Position numbers and translations under genes: made by a program. 64,000 bases of DNA. Origin: Siderastrea siderea (Eukaryota > Cnidaria > Anthozoa > Scleractinia > Rhizangiidae). The DNA lies in the NCBI GenBank assembly GCA_964030785.1, contig OZ034975.1, forward strand, positions 1,237,201-1,301,200, in the 5' to 3' direction. Under the pieces are notes generated by a model, which saw nothing but the letters and a program-made list of their open reading frames with translations, searched no databases and was not told the DNA's origin. This document shows, piece by piece, positions 48,001-59,079 of this stretch (position 1 is its first letter; each line of letters begins with the position of its first letter).

Positions 48001-51000
48001 TGTAGTCCTGTGTTTACTTAGCTGAAGTACATTTTTCCACAGCAGCAAATACAAGACGGACTTGCCAATTTGAGATGTTGTATGAACAGAACGTGGAAAT
48101 TAATGTTACATCGATCCCTAATTAACAGTGAAAGAAACAATATTAGCCCAAGTTTATAACGATAGTGAAAAGAGTAGAGTAAAACAGCATAAAATTTTTC
48201 GGGATTATCTCACGGTAACAGCGAATCTAAAATTTGCAGTGTCATTTTTGTGTGCGTGTTATAAAACATGAACCCAATTAAAACTAAATCGGAAATTGCG
48301 CGGCTTGTTGCTAGCTATTCTTAAAACTGAAAAACTTGAATGAAACTAGTATTAAAATCCAAGTCACAGTGGTGATCAAGGAATTAGAGGATGGATGTAG
48401 TAAAATCTTAACAAGATAGTAAACGTTATTTCGGGGTTATTCATAGCTCAAAGTGTAAAGCGTATGTTGAGAAATTTGCATAGTTGACAGCTGTAATTTC
48501 AGCCTTATAAGGAATGTAACGCAACACTTGAAACATCTCGAACCGACCGAAACAGTACCGAAAGATTAACAACAACAGATATGTGACAAAGCATTCTAAC
48601 AGAGACCTGTTGGATCTACTGGAAAGCGAACTGAATTTGAACATTTTCGTACTGTTCGAAGGTAAAGCAAACGAAATTTATTCGGCTGTAGGTTGAGACT
48701 CCAAATAAACACGTGAGCTGAAAATAACTTTGTACCGTGGGAAAGTTACAAATGTAAACATACTTTGGTCGATTTGTGAAGCAAAAAGATGAAAATTATT
48801 ATAGCCGACTTGATTACAAAGCAAGCAACTTCAAATAACAGGGGAAATAAATATAGTTGCAAAACTATTTCAGTCGTGTTTATAAACACTAGTTCAAACC
48901 GATTTTGAACGAAAATATTGTGGATACAAGAAACGCCGTTTGATGGCAGACTCCTGTTTTGGCAATACAATGTACTAAGAACGTAAGTGGTTGCCTGAAA
49001 CGTCTGAAACCTTACAAATTAAACAAAGTAAAGCGAGTCGCGTGTCACGCAAATCACGCAGAGCGTCAAAACGGCACCCTTTAGAAAGTTGACCGTTTAT
49101 GAGCACTGAAAAGTATTGGATATTCGCCGGTAGAAGTAAGAAATTAAAAGGTTCAACTGCAACTTGCATTTATTTCTGAAGTAAAATTGTTAACTTTCCA
49201 CTGATCTTTGCCTAAATTATGTATGCAATATTTTTCGACGGTGAGTTTAAGTTTAAGTTTACTTGTTTTTGTCTGTGTTCTTTGAAGAACCGTGAAACAA
49301 AGAGCTTTCTTCGGTTTTTTTTTTACTCCGCGTAGTCACGCTGCTGAATCATTACCAGGTTTTATAGTGGATAACCACAAGATCTTTTTGATGGTGGTGG
49401 TGGGGGGAGGCTGAGGGGTTAGGGTGGGACTTACCGGAGGTGTAAAGTCCCATAGGTTGTCAGGACAAATTTCACCATATTGTGAAAAAAAAACGTCATT
49501 GGCTCTGCGCGTATTGCGCGCCTATGTTTTTATTCAGACGTGGAGCTGTTATGTAGTAGGAAATTATATTTGGGGAAAATGGTGTCTTTTCTAAGACATA
49601 CACAGAACGTGTTGAACAAATAATTGCTCATTGAGATGTGTACGTCTATTACGCGCGAAAAGTATTTTCTTATATAAAGTACACGACGAAGAAATCAAAT
49701 CGACAAAGTCACGAAAAGAAAACTTTGCCAAAAAAACGATTTTTGTTGTACAAACTGCTATGCAAATACATGTGGCGATGTTTACCGTATATTAATGAGT
49801 ATCAAATTACCGCTAAGTAAATGCAAATTTCAGCAATTTTCTATTTTAACCATGACTTGTAAAAAAGAAGCAGTAGACTATAATTTGTAACTGTACAGGA
49901 AACAAAGATGAAATATTCAGTGATAGTAGCCTGTTGCATTCAAGAAATCGTTCATTAAACCGCGCACGCAAAGTTTTGTGCTGAGAGCGAATTCATTTAT
50001 TAATAAATGTTTTCCGTCTAGCATGCATGTCGCCGACAGAGGCGGGAAAAGCTTTCTCACGTCTCGTGCTATTTATACAGTTACAGTATATTTTCGTCTT
50101 AAAACTTACCAGAGGGAAGAAAAGATTTCTTACGATCCTTTTGGGCTTTATGCCGGTCACCATGTCAAAAATTACAAATTTTTTTTTGCCCAGCACAAGC
50201 AGTGATCGTGGAAAGCGCTCAAATGCGAGTTTAAACAGCGACAGCGACGAAGAGGACGTTCCGCCACCTAAATGGAGTCTGAAGTCAACTTCTTCTGAGG
50301 CAATTGGGGCGAGCTGTGCTTCTTTCAAAAAATCTTCGCTTAGTTCTGAGGATGTCGATGGTATAATCAACGATATTTTTACAGAAGACCAAAAGAAAGT
50401 ATTGCACCACTACCATCGCTACCGCGAAAGAAATTGTTCTGGTCTTCGAACAGGCGAGAAACAAAGGTTGTCAAGCAAGAAAGACAAGTTCCAACACGAG
50501 TGGCTCTTTGACGCAAACGTATTTTGTGAAAAGACAGGTTTGAGATGGCTCGTGTTTGTTGAAGGTGAGGGTATGTATTGCTTGATTTACAAGAAATACA
50601 AATCTACGAATCAACAAAACAAATCTGACATTTTCAACGAGAGACTCCTTCTGTAAGATACAAAACAACAGCAATCAACGAACATGCACAGTCGCAGAAA
50701 CATTCGGCAGCAATAACATGCGAGATGATGAACCGAGTTTCCGTTTTCTAAAAAGAACTGGATGAGCGGCAGAAAGTGAATGAAAAAGTATTTTATTCAA
50801 TTTACTGGCTTGCTAAGGAGGGAATTGCAAACAAAAAAGCAGCAAGTTTGTTTACCCTTTTAGAGAAGCTGGGAGTAAATGATCTGAAGTATTTTGATCA
50901 TCGATCACCAGCATCAGTGCGAGAAATGTTTTGTACCCTGGGCTGTGCAGTAAAAGAGAATGTTGTGAAGAGAGCGAAGACGGCAGGATGTTTTGGACTC

Positions 51001-54000
51001 CTCGTGGATGACGTGTCAGATATATCAGTCATGGAGCAGATGATTACATTTATCCAGTTTTGCGATGACGACAGCAGCGAAGTCACTGTAGAGTTCCTCT
51101 CTGTTGACAATCTGTTAGAGAAACATGACTCTGCAAATGCCACAGCTATGTTCCAGACATTTCAGTCTAATTTGCATGCATGTGCTCTTTCTACTGACAA
51201 ACTAATTGGGTTGGCTACAGATGAAGCTTCAGTCATGGTTGGGAAAAAGAATGGCCTTGCTGCTAAGCTGAAAGATGTGAATTCCAGTTTGATTTCAGTG
51301 CACTGCATATGTCATAATTTAGCTTTGGCATGCACTGATGCCAAAGATGATGCAAATTTGAAGTTCATCAAAGAGGTTGAAACAGTGGTAAAACAACTTT
51401 GGAAGCTCTTTGAAAACTCGCCAAAGCGACTTGCTTGTTACCTGAAAGTCCAAGAGCAACTGAAAAATCTGCAGCTAAGTAATGAGAAGTCAAGAAAGAT
51501 GGTAGCAAAGAAGCTAAAAAAAGGCCTGTGATACTAGGTGGCTATCATTCAATAGCGCAATCCAATCTTTGTACGCTGATCTTGTTGCTGTTCTTCAAAC
51601 TCTCAAGCAGTTGAAACAGGACCCAGGTCAACCTGCAGCACATGGCTTATTGAAGAAGATCAACGGCCCTGTCCCACATACAGAAGCCTGTGATTCTCTG
51701 GTCAGCAAAGCTGTGAACATGTGGAAAGTTGCAAAGAAGAGAAGAAAGCTCCCACACGACAGGCCAAGCACGCAGCCAGAAGCCAACAGTGAAACTGAAG
51801 CTGCCATTCCCACCACGGTCGTACAAGATATGGGGACGCAGACAGATGCAACATCAACCACTGAGCTGCAGAACATCCGAGGGGAGTATCAAGAGGCACT
51901 TCATATTCTTCACCTTGACGACATGGTCGAGGAAGAGCTAGACTCTCTGGAAGCTTTTGCTAAAAGCATGGAGAGTGATGACAGTGGAGACAGTAGAGTT
52001 GATGAATAGAGTTAACCCTTTCACTACTGAAAGCATCCAAAACAAATATTGGCTTTCAGCTTGCAACATATTGAGAAATAGTTTTCATTTAAACGTTCAC
52101 ACTTTGGTATATCATTTAGTATTTGGTAAATTTGTTAGATATAGCCATTTGAAATGACTCTAGGAGTGAAAGGGTTAGAGCTCTTGATTTGACTTTACTT
52201 GCTTGTTAATTCAAAGAAAAAAAGAACATTTGGAACCACTTTAAGGTATGCACTGTTTTTTGTTCGGCAGCTAGAGAGGAATGAAATCTCCTGTCAGATA
52301 ATGGGACATGGCATCTCAGAGGGTTTAAAATTCCAAAATTTCCTGGGGGAGCATGCCTTCCCCCTCCCCCCCCCCCCCAGAGGGGAACAGCCTTCGCTTG
52401 TTCCAAATACTCTCCTGTTACTTTATACTATTCTCCTGCTACTACAATTCTTAATGAAAACCCTGCATCCAGCCTTACTGAATAACATTATTACTTTATT
52501 ACTATCCAAATAAAAAAAAAGGGATTTATATAACTTTTATTAAACTTTGAAATAATTGTAGAGAAAACAGAAAACAAATTTGCAAAAAAAATTGCCAATT
52601 GCCTCTGTCACTTACAGTATGTTACATTTCATGCTGAATCTATGAAAATGGACAAATCATTTAAAATAAAATAAAATTACAGTCAAATAAAAGTGTTCAC
52701 CATTTATTGGTTTGCCAATAACATACAACATTTCACATGGTGGGTTTTCTTGGCAAGAAAACAGACAATGTTTTGCAGCACCAGTAATGGTTTCCCCGCA
52801 AAACCACATGAAAATTGTTCAACCAATCAGATGCACTTCTAAGATTGACTTGGGTAGACATCATCAGCATTTTTTTGTTGATTTCTGAGACATTGCTACG
52901 TTGGGAAACTGGTAGTGGTGATAAGAAATGTTTTATTTTTTTAAAAGTACTTATGCCATTAAATCTTTGTGGGAAATTTATTTCTAGGAGATAGTTATCA
53001 TAAATCAACAACTTGCTTTTGCAAAGTACAAAACTGAAGTTCTCACCTCAGGAATTCCTGATGTTTTTATCATCTGAATAAGAAACTTGATTTTCACTGG
53101 CTCATCGATAGTGTCATAATGTGCCTATTCAGGGAAGAAAGAAGAACACATTTCATGGTAGATCTTGAAATCACACATGGCTTTCATGCCATTTCTACAT
53201 GTACCTTTAATTGTAAGGTGTACACTACAATGACAGATTTTCAAAATTTGCTGACAGGGCAGGAGGGTGGGGGGGGGGGGGGGGTGAGTGTTTTCCCCCA
53301 AGACACCCTACACCGTAGATTTTTGCATTTCTGACGATCGCCTAAAGACACCTACTATTTCCAACTGCCCTTCTACTTCAAAACTTGATGAAAGTTGTGG
53401 TAGAGTCACAGTACCAGAGCTAATAATTTGTATTTTCTAACATTGGCAAAATACCATACAGTACATGGAAAATCTTCACCGTAAAGTTAGCAATTTCAGC
53501 AGTTAAGGAAAGTTGTTTCCCATATATATCATATATGTCCACGTCATATATGAAATTTCACATTCAAATGTGTGTCTTTTCATGAAAAATCCATCAAAAC
53601 AAAGGAACAGACATTGTTTTTGCCAATCACAGCCCTACCATAGCAGTGCTAACGTGGTTAATTTGGGAAAGTAACTGCAGTTCAAATGACACAGCAATGA
53701 AGTCATTCTGGTTAAGGGAGGTGTAATGCACTTTCTAATAACAAACAACATGTAACAATGTTAATTTTGAACTGAAAATATTATGCAAGTTAAAGGTTAG
53801 CAGGCATGCTCTATTAAACTTAGAAGTCGAGGTAATTAATATAGATGGTTGTTTAATACTGTTTTACGGTCCCAAGTGAGATTTAAGAGGTCACGTCTAC
53901 CGTAATTTGTAATTACATGTAATCCTAAATCAGCGGTAGGTACAAACGTGATGCCATAAAGTTTGATTTAACGCAAGTTCGCATTCTCACATGTGACATC

Positions 54001-54399
54001 ACACGGATGGTTACAGAATAATAACAGAAAAACGTGAGTGCCTATATCATGAAATAAATTGTTCTTTAGCAAGACAATACCGGTGGAGCAAAGCCAAACA
54101 GAGTAATATCTCAGAGCTGGTGTGAGTTGTAGCATCTTGGAAATACCAAGGCCATTTTTCTGAACGGGAATTTTGCACATGGCCTTCGAAACCCAGCCGG
54201 CGAGGCATCTTCTCGAACGTCTTCCCCGGCAATAGCCTACAACATGATTTCTTTCGTTGGAAAAGAAATCAAATGACAGTACAAGGAACAAGGAATATTT
54301 TCGTACCTCCGCCTGGTTTCGAATGTTATTATCAGGAGACATCAGTTGAGAAACAAGAGACTCGAATTGCTGTTGCTCGCTCGCCATTACGGCCACCAT
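28383..54399 (-). CDS. IPO5: Importin-5 (RanBP5/karyopherin beta-3), complete, 27 coding exons
   Basis: Nuclear import receptor of the importin-beta family: HEAT repeats bind cargo such as ribosomal proteins and histones, and RanGTP releases it in the nucleus. Coding exons from the start: 54307-54399, 53047-53124, 46825-47014, 45880-45982, 45113-45209, 42376-42477, 41468-41593, 40848-40923, 40583-40627, 40398-40485, 39476-39582, 39058-39272, 38357-38530, 37406-37621, 37112-37195, 36389-36521, 35198-35265, 33973-34414, 33317-33372, 33028-33057, 32821-32913, 32239-32313, 32066-32143, 31085-31151, 29634-29862, 28861-29002, 28383-28472. All introns are GT-AG and all phases match, giving 3297 nt or 1098 residues, against 1097 in human. 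Signature stretches include [96 protein letters not shown] RENVNATEN and [17 protein letters not shown] 54399 or 54387 (MASEQQQ) may both start. The acidic loop ([15 protein letters not shown]) is retained. Confidence 0.97.
29888..30102 (-). mobile_element. ~205-bp inverted-repeat (MITE) family copy 1
   Basis: Ends TTTAACTCTTTAAGCCCCAA and TTGGGGCTAAATGGGTTAAA are inverted copies. The interior carries CATATTCTCCTTAGTGCTCTCC, TTATGGTACTAGTTGGGAGA and TCATTTCCTTTATTCTCGTG, shared with four other loci. It lies in IPO5 intron 24, minus-oriented relative to the copy at 45568. Confidence 0.75.
30222..30424 (-). mobile_element. ~205-bp inverted-repeat (MITE) family copy 2
   Basis: Ends TTAACCCTTTAAGCCCCAAC and TTGGGGGTTAAGGGGTTAAA. 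The interior matches copy 1 (CTCCTTATGATATTAGTGC, GTGAGAATTAAGGAAATGATC). It lies within 150 bp of copy 1 in the same IPO5 intron. Confidence 0.75.
31218..31375. repeat. Short tandem repeat, CAGTCTCTTTACAGACTCTT type
   Basis: About 160 bp built of CAGTCTCTTTACAG and ACTCTTTACAGTCTCTATAAGG units, with a ~60-bp higher-order repeat containing CCATCCAG. It lies in IPO5 intron 23 between exons ending 31151 and starting 32066. Confidence 0.65.
31860..31985 (-). repeat. CpG-rich dispersed repeat, inverted copy
   Basis: CpG-dense DNA (CGCGTCGCGTCTCC, then a (GC)n run at 31910-31921) ends with AGAGACTACTCGCAGTCT, the inverse of the start of the repeat at 17680. A (TAAA)n microsatellite follows at 32031-32059. 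Confidence 0.5.
34899..35169. mobile_element. hAT-like MITE with CAGGGTTC ends, 271 bp
   Basis: The left end is CAGGGTTCATACCCTTTTTC and the right end is CAGGGCCCGTACGAACCCTG (inverse CAGGGTTCGTACGGGCCCTG). It is flanked by TCAGTC on both sides (34893-34898 and 35170-35175). The interior has repeated TTCCAGGACTTTCCAG units. It lies in an IPO5 intron just beyond exon 17. CAGGG ends suggest hAT, although only 6 bp of the expected 8-bp duplication match. Confidence 0.75.
35415..35733. mobile_element. 319-bp MITE with a 9-bp target-site duplication
   Basis: The inverted ends TTCACAGCGGTCAAA and TTTGACCGCTGTGAA are perfect. The flanking direct repeats ATCAAGGAC (35406-35414 and 35734-35742) are identical and 9 bp long. 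A 9-bp duplication fits Mutator-like (MULE) elements. It lies in the IPO5 intron between exons at 36389 and 35265. The perfect ends and duplication suggest a young insertion. Confidence 0.8.
37685..37850 (+). repeat. 106-bp dispersed repeat, about 1.5 units in an IPO5 intron
   Basis: Carries TTTTGAGTCTGTGGATGAAA, AAAGCCACTGAGCAGTACTT and TGCTGTTTATTATGCTGTAC. Inserted antisense to IPO5 between the exons at 37621 and 38357. Confidence 0.8.
41110..41450 (+). repeat. 106-bp dispersed repeat, three units in an IPO5 intron
   Basis: Three head-to-tail units; the last two are close to consensus with AAAGCTACTGAGCAGTACTT and GTACAAGGTGGTTCTAACTT. The array ends 20 bp from the IPO5 exon at 41468, close to its splice donor. 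Confidence 0.85.
41760..42062. repeat. Trinucleotide microsatellite (ATG)n
   Basis: An imperfect GAT/ACA-rich run becomes an uninterrupted (GAT)n of about 85 bp at 41976-42062. It reads as poly-Asp/Met or poly-His frames in different registers, none of which is a gene. It lies in the IPO5 intron between exons at 41593 and 42376. Confidence 0.9.
42692..44845. mobile_element. 2154-bp non-autonomous element with TTAA target sites
   Basis: The inverted ends AGTGCTACTATGATCAAAAA and TTTTCATCGTAGTAGCACT match, and exact TTAA lies on both sides (42688-42691 and 44846-44849), a piggyBac-type signature. The frame at about 42860 starts [17 protein letters not shown] but stops after some 43 codons, and other frames of 60-85 codons are scattered at 42989-43690. 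No DDD transposase was recognised. It lies in the IPO5 intron between exons at 42477 and 45113 and makes up most of that intron. Confidence 0.75.
45568..45784 (+). mobile_element. ~205-bp inverted-repeat (MITE) family copy 3
   Basis: Ends TTAAATCCTATAAGCACTGA and CGGCTTAAAGGGTTAA. The interior carries TTTCTCTTTACATCATCACG, ACATTCAAGTGATGAGAATA and GTAAGGAGAATATGCATTTT, shared with the other copies. It is in an IPO5 intron. Confidence 0.75.
46680..46785 (-). repeat. 106-bp dispersed repeat, one degraded unit
   Basis: GAAAGTACTGCTGAAGAGGTTTCATTTGAATGG, then GGATTTCACCCACAGACT and GTGAGAACCACCTC, form one unit in minus orientation. It ends 40 bp from the IPO5 exon at 46825. An (AAT)n microsatellite lies at 46599-46633. 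Confidence 0.7.
47050..47265 (+). mobile_element. tRNA-derived SINE-like copy
   Basis: AGCAGTGGTATAGTGGCTGG resembles a Pol III A box. The downstream body has CCTTAGGCAAGAACTACTCT and AGATGTACAAATGTGTACC, which match the body of the element at 56335. It is degraded: the B box is interrupted by a duplicated ACATGTAGGT. Confidence 0.5.
47687..47708. promoter_or_regulatory. Two CRE palindromes 14 bp apart in an IPO5 intron
   Basis: TGACGTCA occurs at 47687-47694 and again at 47701-47708. Two full CRE/ATF sites on nearly adjacent helical turns are unusual. The surrounding DNA is repetitive in style (GGAGAATTCTCCGGCTA occurs twice just upstream), so the pair may be part of a repeat. Confidence 0.4.
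50165..52009 (+). pseudogene. Broken hAT-transposase-like (ZNF862/ZMYM-type) gene in IPO5 intron 2
   Basis: The first segment starts near 50027 or at ATG 50162 ([11 protein letters not shown]), with a Ser/Asp-rich N-terminus, then FQHEWLF and [10 protein letters not shown] typical of the TTF-type zinc finger. A 2-nt insertion near 50646 shifts frame, and a TAA follows near 50750. The central segment, 50776-51531, holds the RNase-H-like core features [32 protein letters not shown] and [15 protein letters not shown]. An expanded A-run near 51518 then shifts frame before CDTRWLSF, a conserved hAT motif. The usual stretch leading to the hAT dimerisation domain is missing after GLLKKINGP (about 51670). 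The last part (to 52009) is acidic. It lies antisense to IPO5. Such genes derive from hAT transposases and bind DNA. This copy looks dead. Confidence 0.75.
52012..52177. mobile_element. Small MITE, 166 bp
   Basis: The ends GTTAACCCTTTCACTACTGA and CTAGGAGTGAAAGGGTTAGA are inverted copies. There is no coding potential. It directly follows the stop of the broken hAT-like gene. Confidence 0.6.
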
Positions 54400-55311
54400 A
54401 TTGCCCAACCTACGACTTGTACGCATGCGCGCAGTTTGGTGTGATTGAAAATTTTTGGCGCCAAGTGAAATGTTTTCAAATTTTGGCGCGACAAAATCAA
54501 CATGTTTTTGATGAAGCGGAAATCCAACAGCTCAGTTGATTTGCAGTAATTTCAGCGTTGATGCAAGATTTATTTCTAGAAAATGTTATGCAGTATTACA
54601 TTATTTTCACGCATAAAGCAGAAAGGCCTACCTTAGCAGGCGATCATGGTTTTTTTATTTCTTACTTAATAATTTCCTTGTAGTTTCCGTTTCCTTTTGG
54701 CCAAACGGGATACACGCGAGGGCATGGGGCAAAAAGGAGCTTTTTTGCTCCCTTTCGCCCCACGCCCGCACACGTATCTTGCTTGACATACGCTTCTCAC
54801 GCTTGGCTAAAAGGAAATGGAAAGGACTGCTGCGCAGGCTATTTTCTTGCGTTATTATGTCCCGGTATTATTTTTCCATTTTTAGAATGTAAAAATGAGC
54901 ACGCAAAATTTGTAAAAATGGTGCAACGAGAGTGAGTTGGAGAAGACTTGAAAAACGCGTATTCTGCAGTCTTTGCATTGTCAACCACAGCAAGTGTCAG
55001 TTTTCTATAGGCAGCAGTTTACTTTTTCTTTATTGAAAAAATTTTTCCAAAAGTTTGTAACAATAGGCTCGTTACGTGACTAATCAAATTTGTACTGGTA
55101 TTGCCTTGAGCACGAGACAGAAGCGCCCGGTTTGACCAGTCTCGTGTCCACCACCCCCACGTGGAAAACGCGTGACCCAGCATGCACCACAGTAGATTGC
55201 AAAATATAGATAATGACGTCATTAGGACAGCTTCACTTCCGTGAAAGGTCAGTTCCGGTCATCATTCAGTTTGTTGCATGATGGGAAGGACTCTTGAGTA
55301 AGCAAAGTAAA
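54400..55311. promoter_or_regulatory. Putative bidirectional promoter, IPO5 / WDFY2
   Basis: The 912 bp between the two divergent start codons contain, near the IPO5 side, an NRF-1-like TACGCATGCGCGCA (54420-54433) and two E2F-like sites, TTTTTGGCGCCAAG (54452-54465) and TTTTGGCGCG (54481-54490). Near the WDFY2 side are a CRE TGACGTCA (55214-55221) and an ETS-like CACTTCCGTG (55234-55243). No TATA box is placed convincingly for either gene, as is common in housekeeping promoters. Motifs were found by eye and binding is inferred. Confidence 0.55.
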
Positions 55312-58300
55312 ATGGCTGCCACTATCAAAGATCCAGAAGAGGACAAGTCCAAGAGGAAACATCTCAAAGCTGTTTTAGTGAACAAGCTGGAGGGATGCAG
55401 CGATATAGTTAACATGGCTGTCACCATCCCGCATGAAGATGCAGTCATAAGCGTTTCGGATGACAAGTAAGCGAAAAATCTGTTCCAAGATTTGAAATCG
55501 CGTCATTTGTTGTTTTCATAGAATTTTTAATCAGCTGAACTGAACACCTTGCTTGCTCTAGTCCTGACAAAATTTTCTTCTTTGATTTCCAGGAGTATTA
55601 GGCTTTGGATTAAAAGAGAAAGTGGACAGTACTGGCCTAGCATTTGTCATGTTATGGAATGTAAGTTTGGGTTAAATTTTTTTAGAAGAAGAGTTTCTCC
55701 TATAGCTACAGCTGTATATTTTTTAAGAATGCCAACAAATCTTACTTTCCTTGCGATCATGTAAGCTTAATATTTCCTGCGTAGCTAGAATATATCATAA
55801 AAATCATATATCATAAATAAACCTTCGCTTGATTTTTAGCTTTGTCTCTCTTTCTTGTTCTTGTCATGTTGTGTTTTTACAGTGAAACTTCTCACTTTAG
55901 GTTTTCAATTATTACATGTATTTTGTTCGATTTTACTCCTTCTGCCTTGTTTTTATATTGCTATTTTTCCTACTTTTTGTATTGTTATTTTTCCTACTCT
56001 GAATTTGTTGGAACGATGCTCTTTTATTATCACTTGAGATGATGCCAGTAATTGCTTCATATTATTTTTTGATCTTCTTTTGTTTGCAGCTGCTTGTTCT
56101 GCCTTAGATTATCATGGAACAAGTAGAAGATTGTTTGTAGGATTGGCTAGTGGCGTTATTTCAGTAAGTGAGGAATATTTAATGCATTGTAGCTACTTAT
56201 TTGTGTTCCTTTTGCTTGGTTACATGATACATTTGTCAATTGCATGAGTACTTTACAGTACATTTCCTCAAGACCACAACACCATTTAAATAAGTAACAA
56301 GAGCCTATTTACTGTAATAAATGATGATGGTGGTGGTGGTGTGGTGGTGTAGTGGATATTGCATTGGACTTCAGATATGAAGATAGTTAGTTCAAGGCCT
56401 GGTTTCTATTGTCGCCGTGGGTCCTTAGACAAGAAACTTTATCCCATATTCTCTCTCTTCCCCAGGTGTATAAATGGGTACCACTAACATAATGCTGTCC
56501 AAAATAACCTTGTGATGGATTAGCATCTATAGGAACTGGTTTAAGCCCTAGTCATGTGAGATACCTTTGACTCATGTGTGACCTTACCTATGATGTTGAT
56601 GACAATAGCTTTTATTATCTAAGATTTTTTGAGATAAACTGTTTCTTGCAAATTGTTTCTCATCTAGGAATTTGATGTATCTGAAGATTTTAACAGACTC
56701 CACCACAGAAGGAATTATTTAGGTACATCCAGTGATGTATAATCTCAATAACGAAACAAAACAACAGCTATGTAAAGTCAACATAGAGGACCTTACAGTG
56801 GTACAAGTGTCAGTCCTGTTAATGTAGCAAAGAACCTTGGGACCTGGTTTGATTCAAACCTTAACCTCAGAGAACATACCAATATGACCTGCAGAACTGC
56901 ATATTTTCATTTAAATAACATAAGGCGTATTAGGAAATATCTAATCTGATCAATCAGCCCAAACGTTAGTTCACGTGTTCATTATTGGGCGCCTAGATTA
57001 TTGCAATAGTCTTCTTTACGGTCTTCCATCAGTTCATTTAAGTAACCTGCAACGTGTACAGAATTCAGCTGCCAGATAAGTCTGGAATATATCAAGATAT
57101 GACCATAGGATATAACATCAGTGTTGTATACTTTACACTGGCTACTCAATATCGTGTTTGTTTCAAAATACTTATTCTAACTTTTAAGGCAATTCATGGC
57201 CTCACGCCTGAATACATAAGTAATCTGATAACTCAAAAAAGAAAATAGGAAATTTTGAGGAAATTTTGATAAATCAAAATTTTGTCTGTGTATATCGTAA
57301 AAAGGTGGGGATGCCACATGATAATACAAGTTGCGTTTGAGAATAAGGCTGCCTTGAGGAAAATCCCAAGGAAACTTTGTGTTTTGGCTATTGAAACCAG
57401 AGAAAATACTGGAAAGTTTTGATTGGAACTTTTGGTCTGAAATAGAATGAATCATGTCAAGACCATAAAATGTCATTGGGTGGTTCCAGAAAATATCCAT
57501 ACCCATACCAGGGGCGGCATCTCGGAATTCCGAAGGGGAGGGGGGGTTACGTCGACTGGAATTCCGAGGACATGGGGGGGTTCATTGGAGGGGATTTTCA
57601 GGAGAGTAACTTCTAGTTTGGTGTAGTTAAGTCTCTTCAAGAAAAACTCGTCAAAAATGACTTATCTAAGGACGATGATTCACTCGTAAACATGAGACAC
57701 ATTCAACTCAATCAACATGCCGGAGACACATTTCAATGGTCATGGTCAATAAAATGTTTATGCTAACATGATGCCTGAAAGCTGTTCACTTGCCAGTAGA
57801 TCGGTCACAAAAGCAATCGTAGGCTTTTCTTCGATTGTTTTGCTCGAATACAATACTGTAGATCCCAGGAAAGGGTTTTCAGCCCCTATATTAAAGCAGA
57901 TATCATCGAGACACATGTGAAATTGTTGCATTACGTACCATGCGAAAAGGTCAGATTTCACGCATTATGCAAATTTGGTGCGCTTTTGATCAGACTACAT
58001 TCACTATAATTTTTGTACAAATTCTTTTAAAGTCTTCATTGACTTTGAATTTCAATGTGAGTTTCATTTACTATTTTAATTTTAATCGAAGTGCGGGGAA
58101 AAAGTTTGATTTGTTCTCGCATAATTTATTTGAGGCCACAGTACAGTATGCAAATTGCATTCACTGTGAACTAAAAATAATTGCAGGAAAAAAGCTTGCT
58201 ATTTTACTCCAATTCTTTTCCTAACATCATAACCTTTGATTTTTAGAATAGGTTGCATTCAACAGTTTCGCTTTTGATGGCAGGTTTGAGTCTGGCAAAT

Positions 58301-58999
58301 GCAATTATAAATTTCCAATTTCAATTCTGAAAATTTTAGCTTTGTTGTCAAAATTTTACGTCACATTCAGCACGCAAATTATTCACGGCAACCCTCGACA
58401 CCAAAAATTATAGACACACGTTTAAAAAATTGGACCAAGTGTTGGAATGACTTCAAAGCCGTTTGAGTTCTCTAATGTTTAATGGATTATCCGTTCCGTA
58501 GTGTACGTTTTGCTGTGGAAGGTTACAATGTAAAATATCACTCAGTTGGCCGCTGTTTGTCATCACGCAACGTTGATTGTTTGCTGTGCTGAATGTAGGT
58601 TTTTTTCTTTCGGAGGAAACAAAAGGATTACTTTCTGTTTAATAAAGGTGTTTGGAATATAGAGAGGGCTTTTCAAATAAGTTGGAAGAAAAAAGCGGCA
58701 ATTCCTAAGGGGAGTTTGAATGATTACGGAATTCCGAAGGCATGGGGGGGTAGAACGGTTTGGAATTCCGAGGGCAAGGGGGGGTTGAGCATTTTGGAAT
58801 TTCCTAAGGCAAGGGGGGGTCTAGATGAAGATGCCGCCCGTGGTAGGGTATGGATATTTTCTGGAATCACCCATTTTTGTTTTGCAATCCTGAAGCAGCC
58901 ATTCAATTAGAATGTTTCAGATGAGCTACATCCCTAATTGGGAGTAAAAATTTCTGGTACAAATTATTATTATAGCAGAATTCATGGCTGTATTATTAC

Positions 59000-59037
<38 letters not shown>

Positions 59038-59044
59038 ATTATTA

Positions 59045-59079
<35 letters not shown>

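Noticed and set aside
53968..54426. 152-codon minus-strand frame taken as one protein
   Set aside because: Only the first 31 codons after ATG 54399 are IPO5 exon 1; the rest is intron read through the GTACGA donor.
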